Positions 6,101 to 13,373 of a DNA stretch of 15,112 nucleotides are shown piece after piece. The notes under the pieces are model-generated. The model ran no database searches and had not been told where the DNA came from. It saw only the letters and a program-made list of their open reading frames with translations. The position numbers were made by a program, and so were the translations under genes. The stretch is from a bacterium. GTDB taxonomy: Bacteria; Hydrogenedentota; Hydrogenedentia; Hydrogenedentiales; SLHB01. The DNA lies in assembly GCA_024231375.1 (NCBI GenBank), contig JAAEQP010001311.1, positions 1 through 15,112 of the forward strand, read 5' to 3'. Within the stretch, counting starts at the first letter, position 1; every line of letters begins with the position of its first letter.

Positions 6101-8137
6101 CTACTCGGACTCTGCGCGCTCCTCCTTCTTCGCTGGGATCCGGGGCAGTTCCAGCGAGGAAGGACACTCGGTCGAGCGATGCACCGTGACGGTCGGCACG
6201 AGGTTGTCCTCGGCGCCGGGGTCGTTCTTCGGGCTCAGTTTTGGGTGCAACACAAACGTGGGGTAATCGGCGCAGGCAATGGAGACGCGTACCCGGTGGC
6301 CCTTGCGGAAGACCCACGAAGTGGGCGCGAAATCGATGACCAGTTCAATCACGGCGCCGTCCGCGAACGGGGCGTCGACGTGGTCGTCTTCCTCATATCC
6401 GTGCCACGGAAGATCCGGTAGCACTTCGATTCCCTTCGAACCCCCATGAATCATGCGATCATTGTCCCGAAGCCCGTGGAAGTCCGCGCGTAGCCCGCCT
6501 TCGGAGACCAGAATCGAACCGCCGGTTTCGCCGACATCCTCCAGGAACACGAAGAAGTCCCCGGAGTCTTCCGTGGAGGCTACGGACAGCCGAATCACCG
6601 GATGACCGGTGACCTCCATGTCTTCAGCCATGGGCGGGGACGTATAGACGAGGCATTGTTCGTTCTTGTCGGTCCGAATGGGCACCGTATCGGGCGACTC
6701 CATCCCGATCCCTTTCCACCGGTTGCCGTCATTCGATCCGTAGCTGGAGTCGTGTGTGAAATCGGCGGTGTAATCGTCGGAGCCGTCGGGGCCGCGTTGG
6801 CGGGTAAGCCCGTGGCCCTCATTCATGTAATAGGTGACCCTTTCCTCGCGTGCCAAGGGCCATTCATTTTCGAAACGCCAGCCTTTCCCGTTCATCACGT
6901 AGAGGAGAATGGGCGGCTCTTTGTCGTAGCCGTTCTCGATTCCCTTGAGATGTCGGTCGAAGAAACGCAGGTGCTCCGTGAGCGACATCTGGAGCACCTT
7001 GCCCGGCTCATACCCGAAGCGGGACCAGAAGGGGCCCGTGTTGAAGTCATGGTACGAGGGTGGCATGAGCATCTTGGAGCGGTTCGTCGCCCGCATGGTG
7101 GAGAACAGTTCCGTTGTGCCGCGGGTGAACCCGTCGAACCAGCCGCCCACGTGCAGCACGGGGATACCCGACTCCATCGTACCGGCCACGAAGCCGCTGG
7201 GGCTCATGTCGTACATGGTGTAGCCGAGAGGGCTTTCCACATCGGCGAAGTGGATCTTCGAGGCCCATTCCATGTAGTTGTGATTGCCCTCGTGGTGGGC
7301 GAGCGTGGCGTTGAAGTAGACATGTTTGCGCTCGTTCCCGTCACGGTACTTCGGCGGGAAGCCGTCGTCAAGGAAGTCGCCGCTCCCGTCCTGGTCCACG
7401 GGGATTTCGTCGGCCCATTCGCCGTCGCCGTCCTCATCTTCGGCGGGCTTCGTCGGTAGAATGCCATACTGCGGGAGGTGGCGGTTATGCAGGATAAGGT
7501 CCATGTAGCTGCTGAACATCTCGAAGAACCCTGCGAGGAACACGCCGCCGGGTGCGACTTCACCCGTGTAGCCGTCAAGGGGAATCACCCCCGGGGCAAT
7601 GCACTTGAGCGCTTCGGGTCGGCGCGACGCCGTCGCCAACTGCGACCAGCCGAGGTACGAATCGCCCATCATGCCCACGTGGCCGTCGCACCACGCCTGG
7701 CCGGCGATCCAGTCGACGAGTACCTTGCCGTCGTCGGCAAGTTGCGGCATGAAATCCTGTAGCCATCCCGTGGACGCGCCCGTGCCGCGCATGTCGGCGA
7801 CGACCATGGCATACCCGTGCGGCAGGAAGAAACGCCCGCGCTCGGACCGTCCGAGATCGCCTATCTCACCGGTTTCCGGGTTGACGTTCGACCGACAGTA
7901 CGGCGTGTACATGAGAATCACGGGGAACGGGCCGTCACTTGGGCCGTCCGTCGGGATGAACACGTCTGCCGCCAGCTTCTCGCCATCCGGCATGGGCACA
8001 TACGCTGAACTCGTCGAGTGGCTCGCGTAATCGGCGCCACTGTAGCCCTCGTACTCGAAGGGCTCGCTGACCCTGATTTCCTGTGCACCGGCGAGGGCCA
8101 TGCCGACGAGGGCCATTCCCAGAATGACATACTTCAC
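6101..8137 (-). CDS. Secreted CocE/NonD family hydrolase (X-Pro dipeptidyl-peptidase S15-like)
   Basis: The protein has 678 residues with a GTG start supported by AGGAG at 8145-8149, seven bases upstream. An N-terminal signal peptide (hydrophobic core about residues 4-17, cleavage near AGA-QE) indicates export. The alpha/beta hydrolase domain shows VILMYTPYCR, the oxyanion-region sequence VVADMRGTGAS, nucleophile S160 in GDSYLGWSQ, likely acid D335 in GGWFDGF and likely base H363 in PPSYHDF. These positions parallel cocaine esterase and related acyl-ester hydrolases. Residues from about 410 form the C-terminal jelly-roll domain of this family. An insertion at 234-258 carries two aspartate/glycine-rich loops like calcium sites. 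Family members hydrolyse esters, amides or X-Pro dipeptides; the true substrate is unknown. Confidence 0.88.
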   Translation of the reverse strand: MKYVILGMALVGMALAGAQEIRVSEPFEYEGYSGADYASHSTSSAYVPMPDGEKLAADVFIPTDGPSDGPFPVILMYTPYCRSNVNPETGEIGDLGRSERGRFFLPHGYAMVVADMRGTGASTGWLQDFMPQLADDGKVLVDWIAGQAWCDGHVGMMGDSYLGWSQLATASRRPEALKCIAPGVIPLDGYTGEVAPGGVFLAGFFEMFSSYMDLILHNRHLPQYGILPTKPAEDEDGDGEWADEIPVDQDGSGDFLDDGFPPKYRDGNERKHVYFNATLAHHEGNHNYMEWASKIHFADVESPLGYTMYDMSPSGFVAGTMESGIPVLHVGGWFDGFTRGTTELFSTMRATNRSKMLMPPSYHDFNTGPFWSRFGYEPGKVLQMSLTEHLRFFDRHLKGIENGYDKEPPILLYVMNGKGWRFENEWPLAREERVTYYMNEGHGLTRQRGPDGSDDYTADFTHDSSYGSNDGNRWKGIGMESPDTVPIRTDKNEQCLVYTSPPMAEDMEVTGHPVIRLSVASTEDSGDFFVFLEDVGETGGSILVSEGGLRADFHGLRDNDRMIHGGSKGIEVLPDLPWHGYEEDDHVDAPFADGAVIELVIDFAPTSWVFRKGHRVRVSIACADYPTFVLHPKLSPKNDPGAEDNLVPTVTVHRSTECPSSLELPRIPAKKEERAESE

Positions 8138-8564
8138 GATGCGACTCCTGCTAACTGATGACCTCGGGTAGGCCAGTTGTCGACCGATGAACCGGAAAGA
8201 ACGCGCACTCCATCATCGCGTAGCAAGACGTTCCACCGGTTCCGCAGTTCGCTTCAGGTAGTGCCCCCGGCTCAAGAGGACCGTAGTCGAGATAGTCGAG
8301 ATCCTCCATATGAACCCACCGGCGACCACCGCCCGTAGGACGAATGCATTATGAATGTGGGTATCAGTGCGGTCAACCCGTCGTTCGTCCCTGTTGGCGG
8401 CCCGTGAAACCTCCCACAGCCACTGTCTGCATGCTTCGTGGGCGCAATCTATGCGTTGACGTGGTTGGGTATGAGCTTGTACAGTAGTAGTTGTACACGG
8501 GGCCGGTAGCGTCTGGCCCATAGGGGAGCGGACGAAGTTAACAGCAATCCTGCAAGGGGGACGC
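8138..8564. other. Divergent intergenic region between the CocE-like and proline-rich genes
   Basis: This 427-base stretch separates divergent genes and should hold promoters for both. On the plus strand I can support a promoter at 8456-8485. It also contains a perfect 9-base tandem duplication, TAGTCGAGA at 8284-8292 and 8293-8301. The 7-base inverted pair GGACGAA (8338-8344) and TTCGTCC (8384-8390) is too short to interpret. I found no convincing minus-strand promoter and no coding sequence. Confidence 0.5.
8456..8485 (+). promoter_or_regulatory. Predicted promoter with a possible operator at the -10
   Basis: TTGACG at 8456-8461, an 18-base spacer and TACAGT at 8480-8485 make a reasonable sigma70-like promoter with a leader of about 73 bases. 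The 7-mer TTGTACA occurs at 8477-8483, overlapping the -10, and again at 8491-8497. Because TGTACA is itself a palindrome, the pair could be a repressor-binding site. Prediction only. Confidence 0.42.
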
Positions 8565-9056
8565 ATGAACACTCGAAATCTGGCTGTCCTGGTGGCGGTG
8601 GTGATTGTTGTGGCTGCGGGGATTGGAATCTGGCGGATGCAACCTGACGCGTCTGGTCCGCCTGACGTGGGGCCCAATCCACCGGTCGATGCGCCGGTTG
8701 CGCCGACGCCTGCGCCCCCAGCCGCGCCCGTCGTAGAACCCGAACCGGCCGATCCCCCTGAACCCGCACCGGAACCCGTAGCTGAAGCGCCTGCCGAAAC
8801 GCCCTCGGGCATGCCGGACTTCACAACGGAGACACTCACGGGGACGGCATGGAAGATGGAGTTGGGACCCAACGCGGTGGTGAGCGTCGAGTTCGCGGCC
8901 GACGGTCAGTGGCTCGTAGACGGACGTCCGCGGGCCAAATGGGAGATCGTCGGCAATCGCGTCCGCATGTACGACGACAAGGGCGAGGAGCATTTCGTGA
9001 ACATCAAGGGGCACACGCTTCTCTTCAACGAGATAGAAATCCCTCGCGCGAAGTAG
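8565..9056 (+). CDS. Hypothetical membrane-anchored protein with proline-rich linker
   Basis: I do not recognise this 163-residue protein. Residues 5-24 form one hydrophobic segment after a short basic N-terminus, so it is probably a signal anchor, leaving the rest outside the cytoplasm. Residues 27-82 are dominated by proline, alanine, glutamate and valine (PEPAPEPV-like), an extended linker that can span the envelope. Residues 90-163 look like a small beta-rich domain beginning LTGTAWKMEL, with alternating hydrophobic strands (VVSVEFAADGQW, RVRMYDD, HTLLFNEIEI). The start is supported by AAGGGGGA a few bases upstream. It is 316 bases upstream of sulfatase 1 on the same strand. No enzyme motif is visible. 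Confidence 0.78.
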   Translation: MNTRNLAVLVAVVIVVAAGIGIWRMQPDASGPPDVGPNPPVDAPVAPTPAPPAAPVVEPEPADPPEPAPEPVAEAPAETPSGMPDFTTETLTGTAWKMELGPNAVVSVEFAADGQWLVDGRPRAKWEIVGNRVRMYDDKGEEHFVNIKGHTLLFNEIEIPRAK

Positions 9057-9372
9057 CATCGACCGCAAACGCTTCGGGCCGTGTCCGGTACAGATTCGAT
9101 CGGACGCGGCACGCGCGGGCCTGCCGGAGCCTGTCCTACACCAGGTGTGCCACCCACAACACTGTTGTGGGTGTCTTCAGGTTACGGGACGGTCACCCAT
9201 CGTGAATCCGGACACACACACCTGGCGAGAACACGCAACCACGACGGCCCGGCTAAGTGCGATCCCCGACGGGGTTCTTCTTGCCGTTCCCATCCAAAAA
9301 TGGCATGCTCTAAGATGGTCCCAGAAACCTGTAGCATTCAGCGAAAGGTGACCGGATCGTTAGGGGGAGACC
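9057..9372. other. Intergenic region before sulfatase 1
   Basis: This 316-base stretch contains one clear structure, the hairpin at 9151-9173, and the ribosome-binding sequence AGGGGGAGA at 9362-9370 just before the sulfatase ATG. A TTGCCG at 9281-9286 with CATGCT 17 bases later is a possible but weak promoter. I see no small gene. Confidence 0.45.
9151..9173 (+). terminator. Perfect 10-bp hairpin downstream of the proline-rich gene
   Basis: CACCCACAAC at 9151-9160 and GTTGTGGGTG at 9164-9173 are exact reverse complements around a three-base loop ACT. It lies 94 bases after the stop at 9056. Only TCTT follows rather than a long T-run, so termination is possible but not certain. A protein-binding dyad upstream of the sulfatase is the alternative. 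Confidence 0.42.
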
Positions 9373-11154
9373 ATGAATCGCAGACAATTCGTGACGGCGG
9401 CGGGGATCGGAGCAATGGCGACCGCGGCGGGGTTGAGTGCATCCTCCTCTTCGGCACAGGCGGCGCCCGGTGCAGGGGCGCGCAAGCCCAACGTCATCAT
9501 TGTCATGACGGACGACCAGGGGTATGGCGACTTGGGCTGCCTCGGCAACGACGTCATCCAAACGCCGAACCTGGACGCGCTGCACGGCGAGAGCGTGTTT
9601 CTCGACAACTTCCATGTGAATCCTACATGTGCCCCCACGCGCGCGGGATTGATGACGGGGCGCTACTCCATCCGCACGGGCATCTGGCACACCATCATGG
9701 GCCGGTCGCTGCTCCGGGCCGACGAAGTGACCATGGCGGACGTGTTTTCAGCGAACGGGTACGCGACCGCCATGTTTGGCAAATGGCATCTGGGCGACAA
9801 CTATCCGTACCGGCCCGAGGATCGCGGATTTCAGCACGTGCTGGCGCACGGCGGCGGCGGCGTTGGGCAGATGCCCGACTACTGGGGCAATACCTACACG
9901 GACGACACGTACTTCCGCAACGGGAAACCGGTCAAGTGCGAGGGGTACTGTACGGACGTGTGGTTCGACAATGCCATTTCCTACATCAAGGCCCACAAGG
10001 ATCGGCCCTTCTTCGTCTACGTCCCGACGAATGCCCCTCACGGTCCCTTCAACGTGCCGGACAAGTACCGCGAGCTCTATGAGAACAAGGACGTGCCCAA
10101 CGCGGCGTTCTATGGGATGGTAACCAACATCGACGAGAATATGGGGCGTCTCGTGGCGACCCTCGACGAGGAGGGACTCGCGGACGACACCATTCTCATC
10201 TTCCTGACCGACAACGGCACCTCGGGCGGCGTGCAGACCGACAGACAACTGTTCGTCAACAAGGGATCCAACGGCGGCATGCGCGGACGGAAAGGTACCC
10301 CCTACGACGGCGGGCACCGGGTGCCGTGTTTCGTCCGTTGGCCCGGCGGTGGATTGACCGGGCCGCGTACCATAGACCGGATGACCGCCCATCTCGACAT
10401 GCTCCCGACCCTCATCGACCTGTGCCAAATGAAGGGGCCCGATGGGGTGAACTTCGACGGGCGGAGTGTTGTGCCTCTGCTTCGAGGCGAGGCGGATGCG
10501 TGGCAAGACCGGACCCTGTGTGTGGACCAACAGCGCATCGATCAACCGGAGAAGTGGCGCAACAGCGTGGTGATGACCGAGCGGTGGCGGCTCCTTGGCC
10601 AGGACAGGCTCTACGACATGGAGGCGGACCCCGGACAGGCAACCAACGTAGCCGAGGATCATCCAGAGACCGCTGAGCAACTGCGGGCCGCGTATGAAGC
10701 ATGGTGGAACGACGTTTCGGTGCGGTTCGACGAATATTGTCCCATCGTGATCGGGCACGACGCGGAGAACCCGACGCGCCTGAACGCCATGGACTGGCAT
10801 GGACCCAATGTGCCGTGGAACCAACCCCACATTCTCGAAGGCAAGCCCTGGAACGGGTTCTGGGCCGTGGACGTTGCCCAGGCTGGCACGTACGAGTTCG
10901 CCTTGCGGCGTTGGCCTGCCGAAGCGGACACGGCCATCCGAGACGCCGCGCCGGGCGGAACCGCACTGCCCATCACCCATGCGCGCATCCGCGTGGGCGA
11001 CCTGGAGCGCAGCGGCGTCGTGGAGGAGAGCGCTGTCGACGTGGTCTTCACCGTTCCGCTCGAAGAGGGCGAGACCCAAGTGCAGACGTGGTTCACCACG
11101 GACGGCGAAGAGACCCGTGGCGCCTACTACGTGTACGTGACCCGGACCGGGTGA
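9373..11154 (+). CDS. Sulfatase 1: secreted arylsulfatase family enzyme with C-terminal accessory domain
   Basis: The protein has 593 residues. The N-terminus NRRQFVTAAGIGAMATAAG with AQA near residue 30 is a Tat-type signal, so it is exported folded. The sulfatase domain (PF00884) shows metal ligands D47-D48 in MTDDQGYGD, the formylglycine site C86 in CAPTR (C-x-P-x-R) followed by AGLMTGRYS, K137 and H139 in GKWHLG, H223 in APHGPF, and D280-N281 in LTDNG. The cysteine must be oxidised to formylglycine by a maturase not present here. These enzymes hydrolyse sulfate esters with calcium. From about residue 455 a further beta-rich domain follows (WAVDVAQAGTYEFALRRWP), an accessory module seen in some planctomycete-type sulfatases, as I recall. 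The target is probably a sulfated glycan, by inference. Its stop is three bases from the stop of convergent sulfatase 2. Confidence 0.93.
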   Translation: MNRRQFVTAAGIGAMATAAGLSASSSSAQAAPGAGARKPNVIIVMTDDQGYGDLGCLGNDVIQTPNLDALHGESVFLDNFHVNPTCAPTRAGLMTGRYSIRTGIWHTIMGRSLLRADEVTMADVFSANGYATAMFGKWHLGDNYPYRPEDRGFQHVLAHGGGGVGQMPDYWGNTYTDDTYFRNGKPVKCEGYCTDVWFDNAISYIKAHKDRPFFVYVPTNAPHGPFNVPDKYRELYENKDVPNAAFYGMVTNIDENMGRLVATLDEEGLADDTILIFLTDNGTSGGVQTDRQLFVNKGSNGGMRGRKGTPYDGGHRVPCFVRWPGGGLTGPRTIDRMTAHLDMLPTLIDLCQMKGPDGVNFDGRSVVPLLRGEADAWQDRTLCVDQQRIDQPEKWRNSVVMTERWRLLGQDRLYDMEADPGQATNVAEDHPETAEQLRAAYEAWWNDVSVRFDEYCPIVIGHDAENPTRLNAMDWHGPNVPWNQPHILEGKPWNGFWAVDVAQAGTYEFALRRWPAEADTAIRDAAPGGTALPITHARIRVGDLERSGVVEESAVDVVFTVPLEEGETQVQTWFTTDGEETRGAYYVYVTRTG

Positions 11155-11157
11155 CGG

Positions 11158-12450
11158 CTAGGTTATCGAGTCCAGCGCCTGCTGCAATCGGGCGCGCGCT
11201 TCTTCGGCCTCGGGGATCTTGAGGCCCCGGGGCACGGGACGCAGTTCCGCGGGGTCCTTGGGAATGTCGAACAGCCGCCCGTCGTCGTAGAGTTTCCAGC
11301 GCTTGTCGCGCATGAACCGCGCCCGTTTTCGGTCGCCCCAGCGGGGATCGTAGTGGCAGAACACCCAGTCGCGCGGATTGCCCACCTCGCCCCGGAGTTG
11401 CGGCAGAAAGCTCTGCCCGTCGACGACACGCCCCGGCGGGAATCGCATCCCGACCATGTCGGCGAATGTCGGCACGAAGTCGCTGAAGTCCACCAAGTCG
11501 TCGCACACCCGTCCTGAAGGAACCGCCCCCGGCCAGTTCGCGATGAGCGGCACGTGGGTGCCTGTGTCCAGGGGCAACCCTTTGCCGCCATGCACGACCT
11601 GTCCGTTGGTCATGCGGGACGTAATGGACTTGTGCGTTCCGTTGTCGCCAGTGAACAGGACCAAGGTGTCGTCCCGGAGTCCGAGACGGTCCAGGCTCGC
11701 CACGATTCGCCCCACCACCTTGTCCATGTAGCCGACCATGTCGCGGAAGTGGCGTTTGTCCTTCCTGTCGCGCCGCCCCTTCCAACCGCGCGAATCGGGC
11801 GTGGGCACAAACGGGTCGTGGACCAGGCACATGGGGTAGTAGACGAAGAAGGGCCGGTCCTGGTTGCGTTCGATGAAGTCGACGGCGAATTGGCCGAAGA
11901 CGTCGGGGCCGTACTGGTCTTTGAGCGTTTCCAGGGGACGGCCTTTCTGACTCACCACGGGATCGGCGTAGCGCTCGCCGCGCTCTTTGATCTGCCAGAG
12001 GCAGTAGTCGTCGAATCCGGCCTGCTCCGGGGTGGCACCTCTGCCCTCCCATCCTTCCTGGCGGCCGTACAACTGCCACTTGCCGGTGACGCAGGTCGTG
12101 TACCCCGCGCGCTTCAGCATGTGGCCAAAGGTGCGCTCGGCGGGGCTCAACACGCCGAAGGCCTGGTAGTTCCGTTGGTTGTAGCGGCCCGTCATAATCT
12201 GCACGCGCGACGGGGTACACAAGGGCTGCGAATAGCAGTGGTCGAACCGCATGCCGGTGGCCGCGAGTCCGTCCAACACGGGCGTGCGGTAGGTCGAACT
12301 GCCGTTGCATCCGAGGCATTCGTAACCTAGGTCGTCGGCCATGATGAGGACGATGTTCGGCCTGCGCCGCGTCTTGATCGGAGCCCCCGTGGTGCAGGCC
12401 GTGGCCGCCGAACCCAGCATGGCTGCTCGAAGGAAGTCGCGTCGTCGCAT
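11158..12450 (-). CDS. Sulfatase 2: exported sulfatase, possible Tat lipoprotein
   Basis: The protein has 430 residues from the ATG at 12450, chosen because AGGAGG lies six bases upstream and the protein then opens with a Tat motif, MRRRDFLRAAMLG. C19 in ATAC could be a lipidation site, giving a membrane-tethered enzyme. The sulfatase core is visible: D39-D40 in MADDLGYE, the formylglycine site C78 in LCTPSR followed by VQIMTGRY, K124 in TGKWQ, H211 in LVHDPF, and D269-N270 in TGDNGTH. At residue 126 glutamine replaces the histidine usual in GKWH. It lacks the C-terminal accessory domain of sulfatase 1 and is only distantly similar, so it is not a recent duplicate. It probably acts on a different sulfate ester. 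It converges on sulfatase 1 and is divergent from the ATPase gene. Confidence 0.92.
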   Translation of the reverse strand: MRRRDFLRAAMLGSAATACTTGAPIKTRRRPNIVLIMADDLGYECLGCNGSSTYRTPVLDGLAATGMRFDHCYSQPLCTPSRVQIMTGRYNQRNYQAFGVLSPAERTFGHMLKRAGYTTCVTGKWQLYGRQEGWEGRGATPEQAGFDDYCLWQIKERGERYADPVVSQKGRPLETLKDQYGPDVFGQFAVDFIERNQDRPFFVYYPMCLVHDPFVPTPDSRGWKGRRDRKDKRHFRDMVGYMDKVVGRIVASLDRLGLRDDTLVLFTGDNGTHKSITSRMTNGQVVHGGKGLPLDTGTHVPLIANWPGAVPSGRVCDDLVDFSDFVPTFADMVGMRFPPGRVVDGQSFLPQLRGEVGNPRDWVFCHYDPRWGDRKRARFMRDKRWKLYDDGRLFDIPKDPAELRPVPRGLKIPEAEEARARLQQALDSIT

Positions 12451-12456
12451 GGCTCG

Positions 12457-12462
12457 CCTCCT
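12457..12462 (-). promoter_or_regulatory. Ribosome-binding site fixing the sulfatase 2 start
   Basis: On the minus strand AGGAGG is six bases before ATG at 12450. The in-frame extension to 12495 would place 15 non-signal residues before the twin-arginine motif and lacks this site. Confidence 0.6.
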
Positions 12463-12562
12463 GTCCGTGTTGTCCACCCGGTGGCATGGTAGCATGCCTA
12501 CGTGATAGTCTCATCTCTTCGGCGTCCGCGAGGGACGCGGTTTCGAGAAGGAAAGCCCCGCC

Positions 12563-13288
12563 ATGCATTTGAAGCGCGTCGTCCTGCATCAAGACCTGTA
12601 TCCGACCCACGACCACTATCCCTTCAACCTGGACCTGTTCCAGCAGACCCGTGAACTCGCGTTCACCACGCCCGTGACCTTCTTCGTCGGCGAGAACGGC
12701 ACGGGCAAATCGACGCTGCTGAAGGCCTTGGCACGACGGTGTGGCGCCCACATCTGGGAGTCCGAAGACCGGCTCCGCTACAAATACAACCCCTACGAGA
12801 ACAAGCTGTCCCGGGCGTTGAGCGTGGAATGGACCGATGGGATTGTGCCTGGGTCGTTTTTCGCGTCCCAGATCTTCCAGAACTTCGCCGAGAACCTCGA
12901 CGAGTGGGCCGTCACCGATCCGGCTACCTTGAAGCATTTCGGTGGGCAATCGCTGCTGACCCAGTCCCACGGTCAGTCGCTGATGGCGTTCTTCCGCAAT
13001 CGGTACAAGGTCCGCGGCATCTACTTCGTGGACGAACCCGAGACCGCCTTGTCGCCTCAGACGCAACTCGAACTGCTGCGACTGTTGGCAGCCATGGGTG
13101 AAACCGGTCAGGCCCAGTTCATCATCGCCTCCCATTCCCCGATTCTGATTTCGTGCCCCGGTGCGGTGCTGTACACCTTCAACGCGCCGACCGTGGAGAC
13201 CATCGGCTACGAGGACACGACACATTACCAAGTCTACCGCGATTTCATGGCGAATCCGCAGGCCTTTGCGGAGGGACAAGGCGAGTAA
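12563..13288 (+). CDS. Predicted AAA/ABC-type ATPase (COG3910-like)
   Basis: The protein has 241 residues, a compact ABC-class ATPase without membrane segments. The Walker A motif GENGTGKST spans residues 43-51. A variant signature SHGQS is at 135-139. Walker B with the catalytic glutamate is YFVDEPE at 154-160, and the switch histidine is H191 in IIASHSP. The opening sequence FTTPVTFFVGENGTGKST is typical of the orphan predicted ATPase family COG3910, whose role is undefined as far as I know. No nuclease or other effector domain is fused, and no partner gene is adjacent: sulfatase 2 is divergent and a dehydrogenase gene converges on it. AAGGA lies about ten bases before the ATG. It is most likely a cytoplasmic regulatory or nucleic-acid-associated ATPase, but the function is unknown. 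Confidence 0.85.
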   Translation: MHLKRVVLHQDLYPTHDHYPFNLDLFQQTRELAFTTPVTFFVGENGTGKSTLLKALARRCGAHIWESEDRLRYKYNPYENKLSRALSVEWTDGIVPGSFFASQIFQNFAENLDEWAVTDPATLKHFGGQSLLTQSHGQSLMAFFRNRYKVRGIYFVDEPETALSPQTQLELLRLLAAMGETGQAQFIIASHSPILISCPGAVLYTFNAPTVETIGYEDTTHYQVYRDFMANPQAFAEGQGE

Positions 13289-13373
13289 CCAACCGCCGCA
13301 CCGTCTCCCCCACCCTACTTCATGGCGTCTCGGGGAGCCGCTCTGAGCGGCCAGCACCGTAGAGCACTAAAGG

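Noticed and set aside
8284..8301. Tandem TAGTCGAGA duplication as an operator
   Set aside because: The duplication is exact, but only two units of nine bases are present and it is not linked to any promoter I could place.
8213..8872. A 219-codon minus-strand frame in the divergent spacer
   Set aside because: Its glycine/serine/threonine-rich part is the antisense of the proline-rich linker, and the rest has no protein-like features.
9748..11079. A 443-codon minus-strand open frame opposite sulfatase 1
   Set aside because: It is the antisense shadow of a complete sulfatase with conserved motifs. Long antisense frames are expected in GC-rich coding DNA.
13337..13351. GC-rich hairpin GCCGCT/AGCGGC between convergent ATPase and dehydrogenase genes as a terminator
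   Set aside because: The stem is only 6 bp, with no T-run on either strand. It may be chance in GC-rich sequence.
11093..13357. A 754-codon minus-strand open frame across sulfatase 2 and the ATPase gene
   Set aside because: It is out of frame with sulfatase 2 and antisense to the ATPase. Its translation is arginine- and proline-rich with no domain, and both real genes have clear motifs and ribosome-binding sites.
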